From contig SAXG01000087.1 in NCBI GenBank assembly GCA_012932865.1, positions 1 to 64,000 of the forward strand: DNA of 64,000 bases, given 5' to 3'. Below are positions 22,570-33,100 of this stretch, in pieces. Below the pieces are notes generated by a model. The model did not search any database. It saw only the letters and a program-made list of their open reading frames with translations, and was not told the DNA's origin. The position numbers and the translations under genes were made by a program. This DNA is from Amylostereum areolatum. Lineage: Eukaryota; Basidiomycota; Agaricomycetes; Russulales; Stereaceae. Positions within the stretch are counted from its first letter, which is position 1; every line of letters starts with the position of its first letter.

Positions 22570-25500
22570 TTACCCCCCCTTTAAGACGCGCTTTCGCCTG
22601 GAGCGCGATGTCATCTGCAAGGGTAGATGCGAGAAAATCGTCAAAGGAGATGCCGAGGGAACGCACAGGGCGGGGCGCATTTGGATGGCGTTTGTGGAAG
22701 GCGTCGATCATGTCGGTGACCTTTGAGAGCGAGGAGCGAGGGAGCCAGGTATTCTCGGAGTCAGGATAGCCTGCCCACTTGACGAGGTATTGTATGCCTT
22801 TCTTGTTGCGGGTCGGCTTCGAGTCGATGATGTCTTCAACGTCATATTCTTCTTCGTCATCAACGAGGTCAGGCGGCGGTTGTTCATAGTTTGGACCATG
22901 TGCCGTTGTCTCCTTGTACGCGGTGAGCAGCGAAGCATGGAAGACTGGGTGGATTCTCCACGTCTTCGGCAGCTTCAGGCGGTAGTTCACTGGGCTAATG
23001 ACGTCAACGATCTCGAAGGGTCCAAATCGTTTGGCAGCAAGCTTAGCTTTCGGCCTCGTCGTCTTCAGGTTTTTGCCTTCGAGCCAGACCTTGTCTCCAA
23101 TGGCGAACAGTGTCGATTTGCTGATCGTGTCACCATTGTAGTGCTTCATTAAGTCCGATGCGAGGGCAAGGCTGGCTTTGATCTCTTGTCGGACTTCTTC
23201 AAGTTGACGGAGGCGTTCTTCAACTGCAGGGACCTTTGAGGACGGGTTTACGGAGGGGTACATTTTCGGGAGGAAGCCGTAGAGGACTTCAAAGGGAGCT
23301 TTTCCAGTAGCTGCATGGGTGCGAGAGTTGTGAGAAAACTCGAAGAAGGGCAACCACTTCACCCAGTCGTCTTGACGGTAGTTGCAGAATACTCGCAGGA
23401 ACTGCTCGAGGTTCTGGTTCTCGCGTTCGGTTTGGCCGTCTGTCTGTGGGTGATACGCTGTGCTGAGGGCGGACTTGATCCCGAGCTTCTCGTTGAGTGT
23501 ACGCATCACCTGTCCAGCAAATTGGGGTCCACGATCCGAGATGATCTTGTCTGCTAAGCCGTAGTGTCGGTATACCTTATCGAAGAGAATGTCGGCCGTG
23601 CCATCGCTGGTGATCTTCGTTGTACATGGGGTGGTAACCACCATCTTGGTGAGGCGATCGACCACGACATTGACGGCGTTATAGCCTTCGCAGTCAGGGA
23701 GTTCGACGATGAAGTCAGTGGAGATGACGCCAAATGGTCGATCGGGTACTTCGTTTGGGATCATGTCGACGTGGGGTCGGCTGCTCTGTGTCTTCGTCGA
23801 CTGGCAGGTTGCGCACCCTGCTACAAAGTCGCGGACAAAGACAGACATGCCAGGCCACCAATATTCACGACTCACAAGCTCGTAAGTCTTAAAGCGACCG
23901 GGGTGTCCAGCCAGGGGCGATTCATGGTACATTTTGACAATGTCGCGTCGCAACTCGTCGTCTGCAGGGACATATACCTTTCCTCTAAACAGGACCAGGC
24001 CTTCTTCGTAGTTCCACTCTTGAAGGTTCTTGACAAGTGTACGTGGTCCGTTTCGTAAGATGGCGTCCAGGGCTTGAACGACCTCGATGTCCTTGGTTTT
24101 GCAGTCGCGGATACGTCGTCGGAGTTCGACATCACCGAGGGAGGTTACTGCTCCTGGCCTTGTTGCGCGTACTTGGAAGTACTTGGGGTCAAGCAAGACG
24201 CGCTCCTTGTTGTCGTTTTCAACACCATCCTTGTGATCGGGTCGTCGAGACATTGGATCCGGGCGGTGGGAAATTCCTGGTTTATGAACGAGCGAGAAGT
24301 CAAATCGAGTGAGGAATAGAGCCCAACGTGCCTGTCGGCGGCTCAGCTTCTGTGCCGTCTTGAAGTGCTCCAGGTTCTTGTGATCTGTCCAGATTTCGAC
24401 GGTGTCGGGGGCGCCTTCGAGGTAGTGGCGCCAGGCTTCAAGCGCACGGATGATCGCAAGCAGCTCCTTGTCGTAGATGTCGTAGTTCCGTTCCGGTTCC
24501 GATAGGGCCTTGGACAGATACGCCACTGGATGCCAGTGACCGTCGTCGCCTTTCTGCGAGAGTATACCTCCAGTAGCAAAGTCCGAGGCATCGACTTCAA
24601 CGAGGTAAGGCTTCTTTGGGTCAGGCATGACCAAGACGGGGGAGGAAGTAAACGCAGCTTTCAGTGCGTCAAACGCAGTTTGGCAGTCCGTCGACCAGTC
24701 CCATGTGCAGTCCTTCTTTGTCAGATCAAATAGGGGCCGTGCCACCTTGGAGAAGTCCTTGATGAAACGTCGGTAGAAGTTGCCAAAGCCGAGGAAGGAT
24801 TGCACATCTTTGACCATTCGTGGTGTCGGCCAGTCCTGAATACCTGCTACCTTGACGGGGTCCATAGCGATCTTGTCGTGCGAGATGATGAGTCCGAGGT
24901 ATTCGACAGAGTCTTGTTCAAAGACGCATTTCTCCGGTTTGAGGAAGAGGTCGTTGTCTTGCAAACGCTGCAGAACCTGCCGCACTATGGCACGGTGTTC
25001 GTCCATGGTGCGAGTGAACACCAAGATGTCGTCCATGTAGATGATGACCTTGCCCGAGTCGATGAGATCCTTGAACAGTTCATTCATCATTGCCTGAAAT
25101 GTCGCAGGGGAGTTCATAAGCCCGAAAAACATCACCGTAGGTTCGAAGAGACCGCGATTCGTCTTGAACGCAGCCTTCCACTCGTTGCCTTCCTTGATGC
25201 GGACATTGTTGTAGCCCCAGCGAACATCCATCTTGGAGAAGATCTTTGCACCTTTGAGGCGGTCGACAATTTCAGAGATCAGTGGCAAGGGGTATTCATT
25301 CTTGACAGTGCCCTTGTTTAATTCTCGATAGTCCTGTACGGGACGCAGCTTTCCATCCTTTTTCTTCACAAAGAAGAACGGACTCGCCTGAGGTGACTTC
25401 GAAGGGCGGATATAGCCCTTCTTCAGGTGGTCGTCGAGGAAGGTGTCGAGTTCGATCTGCTCGGAAGGTGAGAGGGGGTAGATTTTGCACGGTTTGGGTT

Positions 25501-26593
25501 CAAAGCCATCTTTCATGTCGATAGCATGGTCCCATGGTCGTCGGTCAGGAAGTCGCTCGGAGGTTTTTTTGTCGAATACAGGCGCGAAGTCGCGGTACGG
25601 CGGGGGGACTAAGTCTTCAAAGGTTTGCGGGCGTGCGTTCTCTTTTGAATGCTCTGCAAGCTCCTGCGCCTTTGTAAAGCCCGCGCGGATGGGTATTGCA
25701 TCTGGATTAGGACCATCGGTTTCAGGGAGGATTCCGGCGTGGCGTAGTCCATTGATCTCCCAGTCTCGGAATACCATGGGCCGCTCATCGTCGTCTTCAG
25801 TGAAGAGTCGTGCGGGTAGAGGGGAGCGATGGACCGTGCGGACGCGAACACCTTTGACTCTGCGTGCAGGAATAACATAAGTGGGGACTGGGGTCCAGGA
25901 CACATATGTCGGCTCTGGGAAGGGATCGTCCACGACGAGAAGTGTCCTCGGGGTTTTACCCGCTTCAACCTTACGCTGTGATTGGACCGATGATGGTTTC
26001 CGTGGCTTGGTCGCGAGGTTCGTCACAGGAGGTTTGGACAGAGTGCATGAGGGAGGGCAGCGGAGCATGTCAACACGGTCTCGTTGCCAGTCTATGGTTG
26101 GATTGTGCTCATCGAGCCAGTCTGTTCCAAGGATCATGTCATGATCGCCGATGTCGGTGATGAAGAACTCAGCTTCTTCCTCATGGTATGCCTTTGAATC
26201 TTGCGAGTATATCCGGATCCGCTGGGTCGTTGTGTCGCGTACCCAGCCCATGATGTTCTCGGTGCCGTCCACATTACGCACGGGGAACGGGTTTTCTAGT
26301 TTTCTTGTGGTGAGCTTCTTGCGTTCAACGAAGCTTCGGTTCAGGATAATTCCTTCTGCGCCGCTATCAAGCAGCGCGTCTGCGTCGATTTCTCTTTTGG
26401 TAACTCGTCCGATCAGCTTGACTTTGAGCGTGATCGATGGTGTTTGCCTGTTTTTGGTGACAGTAGACAGATACAGACACGGGGGATACGATTGCTCACA
26501 GGTATGCATGGATGATAATACAGCGAAACGATTCGACGATGATACCAAAAGTCCTTTGCCTCCACCAGACGACGCGACTGGGGGGCGTTTCAA
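22502..26593 (-). CDS. pol: chromovirus Pol polyprotein with chromodomain
   Basis: An open frame of 1,363 codons. Aspartic protease triad DSG at about residues 76-78; reverse transcriptase with YMDD near residue 520; RNase H opening DASDF near 664; integrase zinc-binding region near 880-925 (GHPGRF...CATCQ), then the DD(35)E core with STDFIVELPD near 956, SDRGPQFAG near 1016 and the Glu of QTEREN near 1057. A chromodomain at about 1248-1300 (DIIDSKPTRN, YLVKWAGYPDSENTWLP) would bind methylated histone tails and guide integration. The frame opens at TTG, not ATG, and lies in the -1 frame relative to gag, overlapping its stop. Expression as a Gag-Pol fusion by -1 frameshifting in the T run at 26592-26596 is likely but inferred. 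The C-terminus runs into the 3' LTR. Confidence 0.95.
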   Translation of the reverse strand: MKRPPVASSGGGKGLLVSSSNRFAVLSSMHTCEQSYPPCLYLSTVTKNRQTPSITLKVKLIGRVTKREIDADALLDSGAEGIILNRSFVERKKLTTRKLENPFPVRNVDGTENIMGWVRDTTTQRIRIYSQDSKAYHEEEAEFFITDIGDHDMILGTDWLDEHNPTIDWQRDRVDMLRCPPSCTLSKPPVTNLATKPRKPSSVQSQRKVEAGKTPRTLLVVDDPFPEPTYVSWTPVPTYVIPARRVKGVRVRTVHRSPLPARLFTEDDDERPMVFRDWEINGLRHAGILPETDGPNPDAIPIRAGFTKAQELAEHSKENARPQTFEDLVPPPYRDFAPVFDKKTSERLPDRRPWDHAIDMKDGFEPKPCKIYPLSPSEQIELDTFLDDHLKKGYIRPSKSPQASPFFFVKKKDGKLRPVQDYRELNKGTVKNEYPLPLISEIVDRLKGAKIFSKMDVRWGYNNVRIKEGNEWKAAFKTNRGLFEPTVMFFGLMNSPATFQAMMNELFKDLIDSGKVIIYMDDILVFTRTMDEHRAIVRQVLQRLQDNDLFLKPEKCVFEQDSVEYLGLIISHDKIAMDPVKVAGIQDWPTPRMVKDVQSFLGFGNFYRRFIKDFSKVARPLFDLTKKDCTWDWSTDCQTAFDALKAAFTSSPVLVMPDPKKPYLVEVDASDFATGGILSQKGDDGHWHPVAYLSKALSEPERNYDIYDKELLAIIRALEAWRHYLEGAPDTVEIWTDHKNLEHFKTAQKLSRRQARWALFLTRFDFSLVHKPGISHRPDPMSRRPDHKDGVENDNKERVLLDPKYFQVRATRPGAVTSLGDVELRRRIRDCKTKDIEVVQALDAILRNGPRTLVKNLQEWNYEEGLVLFRGKVYVPADDELRRDIVKMYHESPLAGHPGRFKTYELVSREYWWPGMSVFVRDFVAGCATCQSTKTQSSRPHVDMIPNEVPDRPFGVISTDFIVELPDCEGYNAVNVVVDRLTKMVVTTPCTTKITSDGTADILFDKVYRHYGLADKIISDRGPQFAGQVMRTLNEKLGIKSALSTAYHPQTDGQTERENQNLEQFLRVFCNYRQDDWVKWLPFFEFSHNSRTHAATGKAPFEVLYGFLPKMYPSVNPSSKVPAVEERLRQLEEVRQEIKASLALASDLMKHYNGDTISKSTLFAIGDKVWLEGKNLKTTRPKAKLAAKRFGPFEIVDVISPVNYRLKLPKTWRIHPVFHASLLTAYKETTAHGPNYEQPPPDLVDDEEEYDVEDIIDSKPTRNKKGIQYLVKWAGYPDSENTWLPRSSLSKVTDMIDAFHKRHPNAPRPVRSLGISFDDFLASTLADDIALQAKARLKGGVMSRIAPFLSSFADLVHATCHGT
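22573..22582 (-). promoter_or_regulatory. polypurine tract next to the 3' LTR
   Basis: Minus-strand AAAGGGGGGG three bases before the 3' LTR; the expected plus-strand DNA primer site. Confidence 0.75.
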
Positions 26594-27615
26594 AAATCCT
26601 GCGATTCCAGGATGTCCTTCAACAGCGCTACTGCCTGCTCCTTGCCTTCCGCGTCCAGATCCTTCAGCTGGCGAGTGATCGCCGCGATGGTTTTGGATGG
26701 GTCGGGAGCTGCTTTCGCAGTGGACGGAGCCGTGTTCGTCGGCAGGGGAGGGGCCTTGGACCCAGTCTCTACTGCGCCCACCCGTCGCGCGCTCGAGTTG
26801 CGGTTGGGGCAGTCACGAGAGACGTGACCGGCTTGTCGACACATGAAGCACTTGCCTTCGCGCATCATCTTTGCGCGCTCGTCGTCCGTCAGCTTTGCAG
26901 GGCGGGTCGAGGTGTTGGTGAAGGCGCCGACTCGGCGCGACGAGGAGTCGTTGGTCGAACCGTTCGAGGTGAGCGCGACAGCCCCCTTGGACTGACTGCT
27001 CTTCCTCTCCGGGTTCTCTTCGAGCCACTGGTGGTTGATGCGGCGGGCGCGCTCCTTCCACTCCGCGAGCTTGGTGGGGAACGGGTACGACCGGGCCACC
27101 TGCTTGCCGAGGTCACGCTGAAGTCCCTTCTTGAAAAAGTGGATTAGCGCCTCGTCGTCGTACGCTGACATGGTTGCCAGCATCTCAAACTCAGTGATAA
27201 AGTCAGTGACGTCCCGGGTGGTCATTGCGAGCTCGTTGATCTTACGCTGAGCCTCTATCTTCGGGTCGACGGGCACGAAGTCTTTGCCAAACCTCTCGAA
27301 GAGCTCTTTGTAGGAGCTATAGTGGAGTGTTGGGGGCGTGGGGTCGAGGGTGTCGGCGTCTTCCTTCTCGTCTTCGTCGGCGAAGAGTTCCATGCGGCGA
27401 TGCGTGGCCCAGGCTTTCGCCGTGTCGTCCTCCATCAGGCTGAGGAGGAGCATCATCTTGGCGTCATCTGTGGCATAAACATCCTTGTTAACGCGCAGGA
27501 ACATGCAGAGCTCGAGGGAGAACCGGAGGGTGTCGCGTCTATTGCCTTTGAATGGCTTTGGCTTGGGGCCGATCTCCCGCTTGGAGACGGCAGGTTTGGA
27601 TTCGGCGTCGGACAT
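26590..27615 (-). CDS. gag: chromovirus Gag with CCHC zinc knuckle
   Basis: 341 residues from the first in-frame ATG (27615). The N-terminal half has the retrotransposon capsid-type helical region (LCMFLRVNKDVY, MMLLLSLMEDDTAKAWATH, FERFGKDFVPVDPKIEAQRK). At about residues 255-268 is one zinc knuckle, CFMCRQAGHVSRDC, for nucleic-acid binding. It ends LLKDILESQDF at a TGA overlapping the start of pol. The same frame stays open far upstream of the ATG through the leader, so the real N-terminus may be longer. Confidence 0.93.
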   Translation of the reverse strand: MSDAESKPAVSKREIGPKPKPFKGNRRDTLRFSLELCMFLRVNKDVYATDDAKMMLLLSLMEDDTAKAWATHRRMELFADEDEKEDADTLDPTPPTLHYSSYKELFERFGKDFVPVDPKIEAQRKINELAMTTRDVTDFITEFEMLATMSAYDDEALIHFFKKGLQRDLGKQVARSYPFPTKLAEWKERARRINHQWLEENPERKSSQSKGAVALTSNGSTNDSSSRRVGAFTNTSTRPAKLTDDERAKMMREGKCFMCRQAGHVSRDCPNRNSSARRVGAVETGSKAPPLPTNTAPSTAKAAPDPSKTIAAITRQLKDLDAEGKEQAVALLKDILESQDF

Positions 27616-28962
27616 CTTGTCGAAGGGGAGGGGGACAGTGAGGGATTGGGTGAGTTCTTGATCAAGGCGGCGTAGGGTTTCTCGTCGGCGTTCTTCTGCT
27701 TCTTCAACTTCGTCCTCAACTTGTTTTGCGATAAGGAAGTCGGCGGGGGTGAGGAATTGCTGGTTATGATGCCACGACCAGTGATCTTGGACGGGACTGA
27801 ACGAAGTGGGCTGCCACTCAACTACTGATCGTCCTGGGGTTCCGTTCTTGTTCCGTCTATAGGCGTACCACTTCCCAGTTGTGTCGTTGTGGTTGATCCC
27901 TTCTGGGACTTCGATTACAGTACGTCGACGGGGTGGGGGCGAGTTGGTCGGAGGGGGGTTCAGGAAGCGCTGTAGAACGTCCGCAGCGGTGGCAAAATCC
28001 GATTCTTCGACGTAGGGTTGTTCGTCGCGGTCGTCGAAGTACCAGTCTCGACGTTGCCGGTTTGGTTCGTCGTGTAGCCAACGTACGGATTCCTTAGTCT
28101 GCTGCGAGGTGAGGATATAGTATTCTTCGGGACAGTAGTCTCGAAAGACGCCTGGGGGAAGGTTCGGGGTGGGGGGACGAGGGGCTGTGGAGGACGTGAT
28201 GATGGTCTAGAAGAAGTCCGCCGCGATGGGGCGACGGCCGAGGAGTTTCTTGGTGAGGTAGCCGGCTTTTACTGCCTGGCGGATCTTATGTTCGTGGTGG
28301 CGGCGACGAAGGGTCTTACCCTTGATGGTGGGACGGAGGACTGGTGGCGGGGTGGATTCGGGGGTCCGGCGGTTAAACTGGGAGACGGAGGTGAAACTGG
28401 TTTGGAGGATCGGGTTGGGGGCGTCTTGGATGAGGTATGTGTGGTAGGTGGGGGCGTGGAGGGTGAATTCAAGGCGTTCGAGATCTACGTTGATGCACGT
28501 AGTGATCCGGACGTATAGGGCGAGGACGACAGTACCGTGATCCTTGTGCCACCTCCACTCGAAGATGCGGAAGTTGAGGCCGTGCGCGGTCCAGGGATCT
28601 TTCTTGCAGAGGTTCTGTACAGGGACGAGGCAGTTGACGGTGACGGCGTCGGACCAAGGGTAGGGGAGTGGTGCGTCGTCGCGGGGGGTGATCGGCTTTC
28701 CGTTGAACGGGAGGAAGACCGGTGCGTTCGGGAGGTCCGTGGTGGGAGTTTTTAACGTCGTAGAGACGGCAGAGGTAGATGGAGAGAGGGGTGCGAGGTA
28801 GGCGTAGGGGTAGACTGTCCAGGTGTCAGAAACGCAGTTTATGAGACCGATGAACCGCCTAAGTCGCGACGATGGGAGGAGCGAGAAGAAAATAGATTCG
28901 AGAGTGCCGGGGTCTAGGGTAGTGCAACGTGCGCTACAGTACCGTATGACGAGATGGACAGT
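27616..28962 (-). other. leader open in the gag frame but lacking ATG
   Basis: From just after the predicted RNA start (28964) to the gag ATG, the gag frame is readable through U5, the primer-binding site and the whole leader, with protein-like text such as LNFRIFEWRWHKDHG, IRQAVKAGYLTKKLLGRRP, ESVRWLHDEPNRQRRDWYF and NHNDTTGKWYAYRRNKNG. The exception is a segment of about 72 bases (28157-28229), where copy B lacks one T and gains one G relative to copy A and meets a TAG. Copy A keeps that segment in frame. No in-frame ATG was found. It is probably an ancestral N-terminal domain of Gag or a leader protein. Confidence 0.6.
28811..28821 (-). promoter_or_regulatory. primer-binding site, self-complementary type
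   Basis: Minus-strand TGGACAGTCTA begins two bases after the 5' LTR. It is the exact complement of TAGACTGTCCA at the predicted 5' end of the element RNA, as in Tf1/sushi self-priming. Confidence 0.8.
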
Positions 28963-28965
28963 CTA
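28955..28965 (-). promoter_or_regulatory. self-primer at the predicted RNA 5' end
   Basis: TAGACTGTCCA on the minus strand, about 33 bases downstream of the first T of the LTR TATA box, where transcription should begin; complementary to the primer-binding site at 28811-28821. Confidence 0.75.
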
Positions 28966-28990
28966 GGGAAAAGGGAAGAGAAACACTGTC

Positions 28991-28998
28991 CTTATATA
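28991..28998 (-). promoter_or_regulatory. LTR TATA box
   Basis: TATATAAG on the minus strand in the LTR. It sets the U3/R border near 28964. Confidence 0.7.
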
Positions 28999-29243
28999 CA
29001 AGTGGGAACGATGGTGCGATGCGATGTGATAGTGGTGCGAGCGGGGGGAACAATAGGAAAGGAGTCATGGGGCGGAGGACGAAGGTCCGGAGCAGTGATG
29101 TCATAGATAAGGATGCGGAATCCCGCTCGGAAGTCCGGGCAATGACGTCATTGAAGCATGTGATGCAAGGGAAAGTCATGTGCCGTGACACGTCGCGTGT
29201 ACGAGGTCTGCAAACGAAGAGAGAAATGGAGCGATCCGTGACA

Positions 29244-29986
29244 GATGCGAAGAGCACTATTTGTTGCTCTTGCTCTGGCAGCTGTTTTCGACATTGGTTA
29301 GTGTATGCAACAAATGTATGGTAGATATACTGACCTTCGCAAACTGGTGTACAGCCCGCCGTTGCACCTGATTCAGCGACGGGAAACTGCTTAGAAGCTC
29401 CTCGACACGAACCGGCGGTGGCAGAGCCACCCCTTTGACGTTGGGTTAATGAAAGTGAAGTGAGCCCCGAGTTTAAACCGAACGCACCCGTAGGACCTTT
29501 CCGCGAAAGGTCTCCGACAGGATCATTGTGTTGGGGTAGTCGTTGGTGGAAGGTGGACCGTCTCGGCGACTCGAACTCGGGTCGCGACGGTGGAGGTTGA
29601 TGAACGCGTTGCGGTAGCGGTGACTCGACTCGCTCAGGTTGTGACCACTCCGGTGGCGGACGTGTGCGACCATGTGCATATTGAGAACTGGTTGCAGGGC
29701 TAGTAGGAGGAGAATCAACGTGGAATTCGGCTTGATGATGGTATTCGTCGTAGGTTCGTTTTGAAAGAGTCGAGCCACTGGCAGAAGCGTAGCTGGAGGA
29801 ACTTTGGCTCCGTTGATGCCCTTGCCGTGGGGGTGACCATGGTGCATCAAAACTGGAGGTCCGAGAGTGGCTGGCACGAGGAGTTCGGGACGGAGGCTGT
29901 CCATGAATGGGGGGAAGAGATGGTGGGTAATGAGTGTGGGGAGCAGACGAAAATGAAGGGCGAGAAGACTGCTGAGAACCAGGCAT
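29244..29986 (-). pseudogene. 5' half of the transposon accessory gene
   Basis: Starts at ATG 29986 (MPGSQQSSRPSFSSAPHTHY), 140 bases past the transposase stop and on the same strand. The first part is Ser/Pro/His-rich and probably disordered. After splicing it continues RKQLPEQEQQIVLFAS, where the chromovirus is inserted. The next codons lie at 22149 downwards in the same frame, so this was one exon. Product unrecognised. It lies within the CACTA-like element, so it is probably the element's second gene rather than a host gene. Confidence 0.65.
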
Positions 29987-30125
29987 GACAGCGACTCGGG
30001 CACACTTGTCTCTGGGCGGTGACTGCCAGTGATGGTGAAGTCTGAACAGATTCTCGTTGAGCAGAGAAATATTCTCACGATCCACAAGCTCAAATTTGTG
30101 CAAGTCGCGACTTGCACCTGGCAAA

Positions 30126-33100
30126 TCATTTCCGTGAAGTTGCCTGTCTCTGCACTTCTTCCTCGCACACCGCTTTGATCACATCATCCACATTGGAGGG
30201 CTCTATTGCTTCAGCAAATTGCTGGATGACCCATGCATCCCGCATCTTTGCTGTGTTTAGCACAAGATCAGCTGGTTCATAATGTCGAACTGCAGGGCCT
30301 TGTGTTCCTATCTCCTCTCTCTCTTGTCGGATATTCTTGGATCCACTGGTATCACATTTATTCCTAGCACAGTTATGCTGGGCATTTACAGTGCACAGAA
30401 TACTGGAAGGGGATACTACATATATTGTAGGACTCTCCTGGATGGATGGCATATTGTAAGGTTCCACATTAGACCCAACAGAGTATTGCTGTACAAGAAG
30501 ATATTCTGCATATCCTCTTGTTATATGGTCATCAGATTGAGAGGCATATACTGCAATCTCTAAAACTTTGCAAATCACAGGCATCTGATCTCCTGCCAGT
30601 GCTGAATGGTGGAGTGTCTTGGGATCCAAAGCAATAAAGCCCTGCACTCGCACATGATCTCCATTGGCTATATCTACTATTTGCCATGTAGTGAACCGTG
30701 TCTCAGGTTGATATAATGTCTGAAACATAGGTTGCTCTGCAGCTAATGTGTCTAGGAACACATGGGGCCTACGAAGGATATTGCGTACATGCCCTGTATT
30801 TGCCATTGGCTTAGATTCAATCCCAAGGCGCTTTGTTACAACAGAGGAAATACTGAGGATCTCTGTAGATCCAGGACCAATTGTGACCCAGCACTCATCA
30901 AAGTGCTGACCAAATTCATCTTCATGTTCTGGGATACAGTAATATCCTCCACTTGCTAAATGGCGCACACGCTTCTGCTCTGCAGCAGCTACTGCAGCAT
31001 CACGTGAAGGTGCTAATCGGTTTGAGTGAATACACCATCCTCTGATTACAGCATTAAAAGCCTCAAAGACTTCAGTTGCAAATAAAATGGCAGGGCCAAA
31101 TCGGCGCACATGATCAGGAAGATGTAATAGCAAATGAAATTTGGGCTTATTAAACCAGCGAGTTGACCATTTAGCTGTGGTCAAAAGAAACTTGTCCACT
31201 GCATTTTGAAGGGTTACTAAGTACTCCTCGGTTTTGGTGATAGAAGGCTGCCAAATGAGAGGCACTAGCCTGCAAAGAGCTACCCAAGCTGCAAGCACAT
31301 CTGGTTCTACGATATCATAAAGGACAAACACAGCAATCTGAATGATAATGCGGAAGTCACGTCCCACTAGAGAACCTGCATACTGAACAAGTGTGTGCCC
31401 TACAAGGCTTGCAATTTCAGGACCTAGGCCAGATACGTCTAAGGAAGACAATCGGATTTTTACTATCTCCTTCTGCTCATCAGACATCCGGTTGTTGATT
31501 GCATCACGCCAGAAATACTTGACACACCCAAGGAGGACAACATGTAGAATCTCTACAGGAGTATCAGAATGAGGATCAAGACCTTTGATGCGCCACACAG
31601 GACTGAAGGGAAAGCGGGGTATTTTTTGAAGCTCCCGAAGCATAGCATTTTCTGCTGCAACACCACGCTTATGCTTCTGCGCCTTGAGTATACGATCTCG
31701 AAAAACATTAAAGAAGGTATCTTTCACTCCTGTTCGTGTCTGAGATGATTTTATCTCTGCATGGCTCTGCATTTGCTGTATGCTATTTAATACACTAGCT
31801 TCAGCTTTCATGGTCTCATTGCGCCTACGTGGGCGGGATAGCGTAAGTGCTCGTGTCATTCGTTTGATCATAGCACCAAGTGTCTCAGATTTTTTATAGC
31901 GAGGTGCAGTTTTAGTAGTAGGTGAATCACTGTCAGATGATGCAGATGTATTCGAAGAAGGCTGATTAGACTCAGAATCAATTGTGTTCTCATCTGCATC
32001 ATACCCATATGCCCAGCAGCATCGACAGAAAAATTTTCCTCGAAGACCAACATGACAAGAAAATTCGCTCTGCATCGGATTATCCCCAAGAAGTGCAAGG
32101 ACACCAGTAATGACCAGGACCATCTCCCTGTAAAGGCAGTCATAGACAAAAATACCATTCTCTTGTACTAATTCAATATCTTCTACTACACCGTCTAGCA
32201 TCTCTAGAGGAGACGCAATGTTTGACGTGCAAAGAAAATGAACATTATATGCATTTTGAACATGCTCCCGTGGTAGGCCTGCCAAAGTTGTGAGAAAGCT
32301 ATTATGTTCATTCCATTTCTTTGACCGGTTTCCTGAGGTATCATCACAGTATAACCACCATAGAAGAGAAACTACACGATATCCCTTGGCCTTAGTCCGA
32401 AGGGGATTTATGATAGGATGTTGCCAAGGGACCATAGAATCATCCTCCATCTGTAGGCCTTTGATTTTTGAAACATCTGGCATATGGTATATATCCTCGA
32501 GTCCAAGAATTCGAATCACAGGGAGCAATAGATCTGTGTCCTTTATACACACTTCCTGAGCCTTGTTCACTACCCAACATGGCATGCCATCAGTGTCAAG
32601 TTCGGGGGTCATAATATATGCTTGAGTACACATTATACCAGCTACAGTGTACCATCGTACAGGCATGCACATGCGCCCATCCCGCAATAGTGTGGGCTCG
32701 TGAATGAAAAAGTCTTCTAATTTCCCAGCATCATTCTCGTGCCGGTGCATAGGTGTCAGGAGTGACGGATGAATCTCATATAGCCATCTATCAGCATGAA
32801 ACGCATCCGAGAAAAGTTCCCCAGGAGCCAGCTTAGCAGGATAGAACCGTATATGTGGGCGGACCAAAGGATTAGACATCTCCTGTTTTATGATAGAAGA
32901 CAAGGTATTCAGATAGAATACATGGCCATGTTTGCCCATGCAGCGCCGTATCTCAATCCCGCACAAGCCATCCAAGAGCGCCGAAGAAGCCTTTAGCTGT
33001 GATATACTCGGCACGCCGTTCACGCCATTCACCACCAGAAGCCAAAGCAAAACTTCCATATCAGCATCCGAGAACATAGTCCGAGGCAAGTGCGCGATGA

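Larger units (their letters stand above)
22150..29243 (-). mobile_element. complete Ty3/gypsy chromovirus (copy B)
   Basis: 7,094 bp with two 420-bp LTRs and the target duplication gatgc at 22145-22149 and 29244-29248. In order on the minus strand: 5' LTR, self-complementary primer-binding site, long open leader, gag with a CCHC knuckle, pol with protease, reverse transcriptase, RNase H and integrase, then a C-terminal chromodomain, polypurine tract and 3' LTR. The protease-RT-RNase H-integrase order and chromodomain place it among chromoviruses (Tf1/sushi-like). I found only two LTR mismatches (22197/28871 and 22353/29027), so insertion was recent. The gag and pol frames are open, so it may be active. 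Confidence 0.96.
28824..29243 (-). repeat. 5' LTR of chromovirus copy B
   Basis: 420 bp, followed on the plus strand by target duplication gatgc (29244-29248). Contains the TATA box and the self-primer. Confidence 0.95.

Noticed and set aside
28934..30124. A 396-codon minus-strand frame running from the accessory gene into the LTR
   Set aside because: It is a chance read-through of the accessory gene exon and an intron into the retrotransposon LTR, not a gene of its own.
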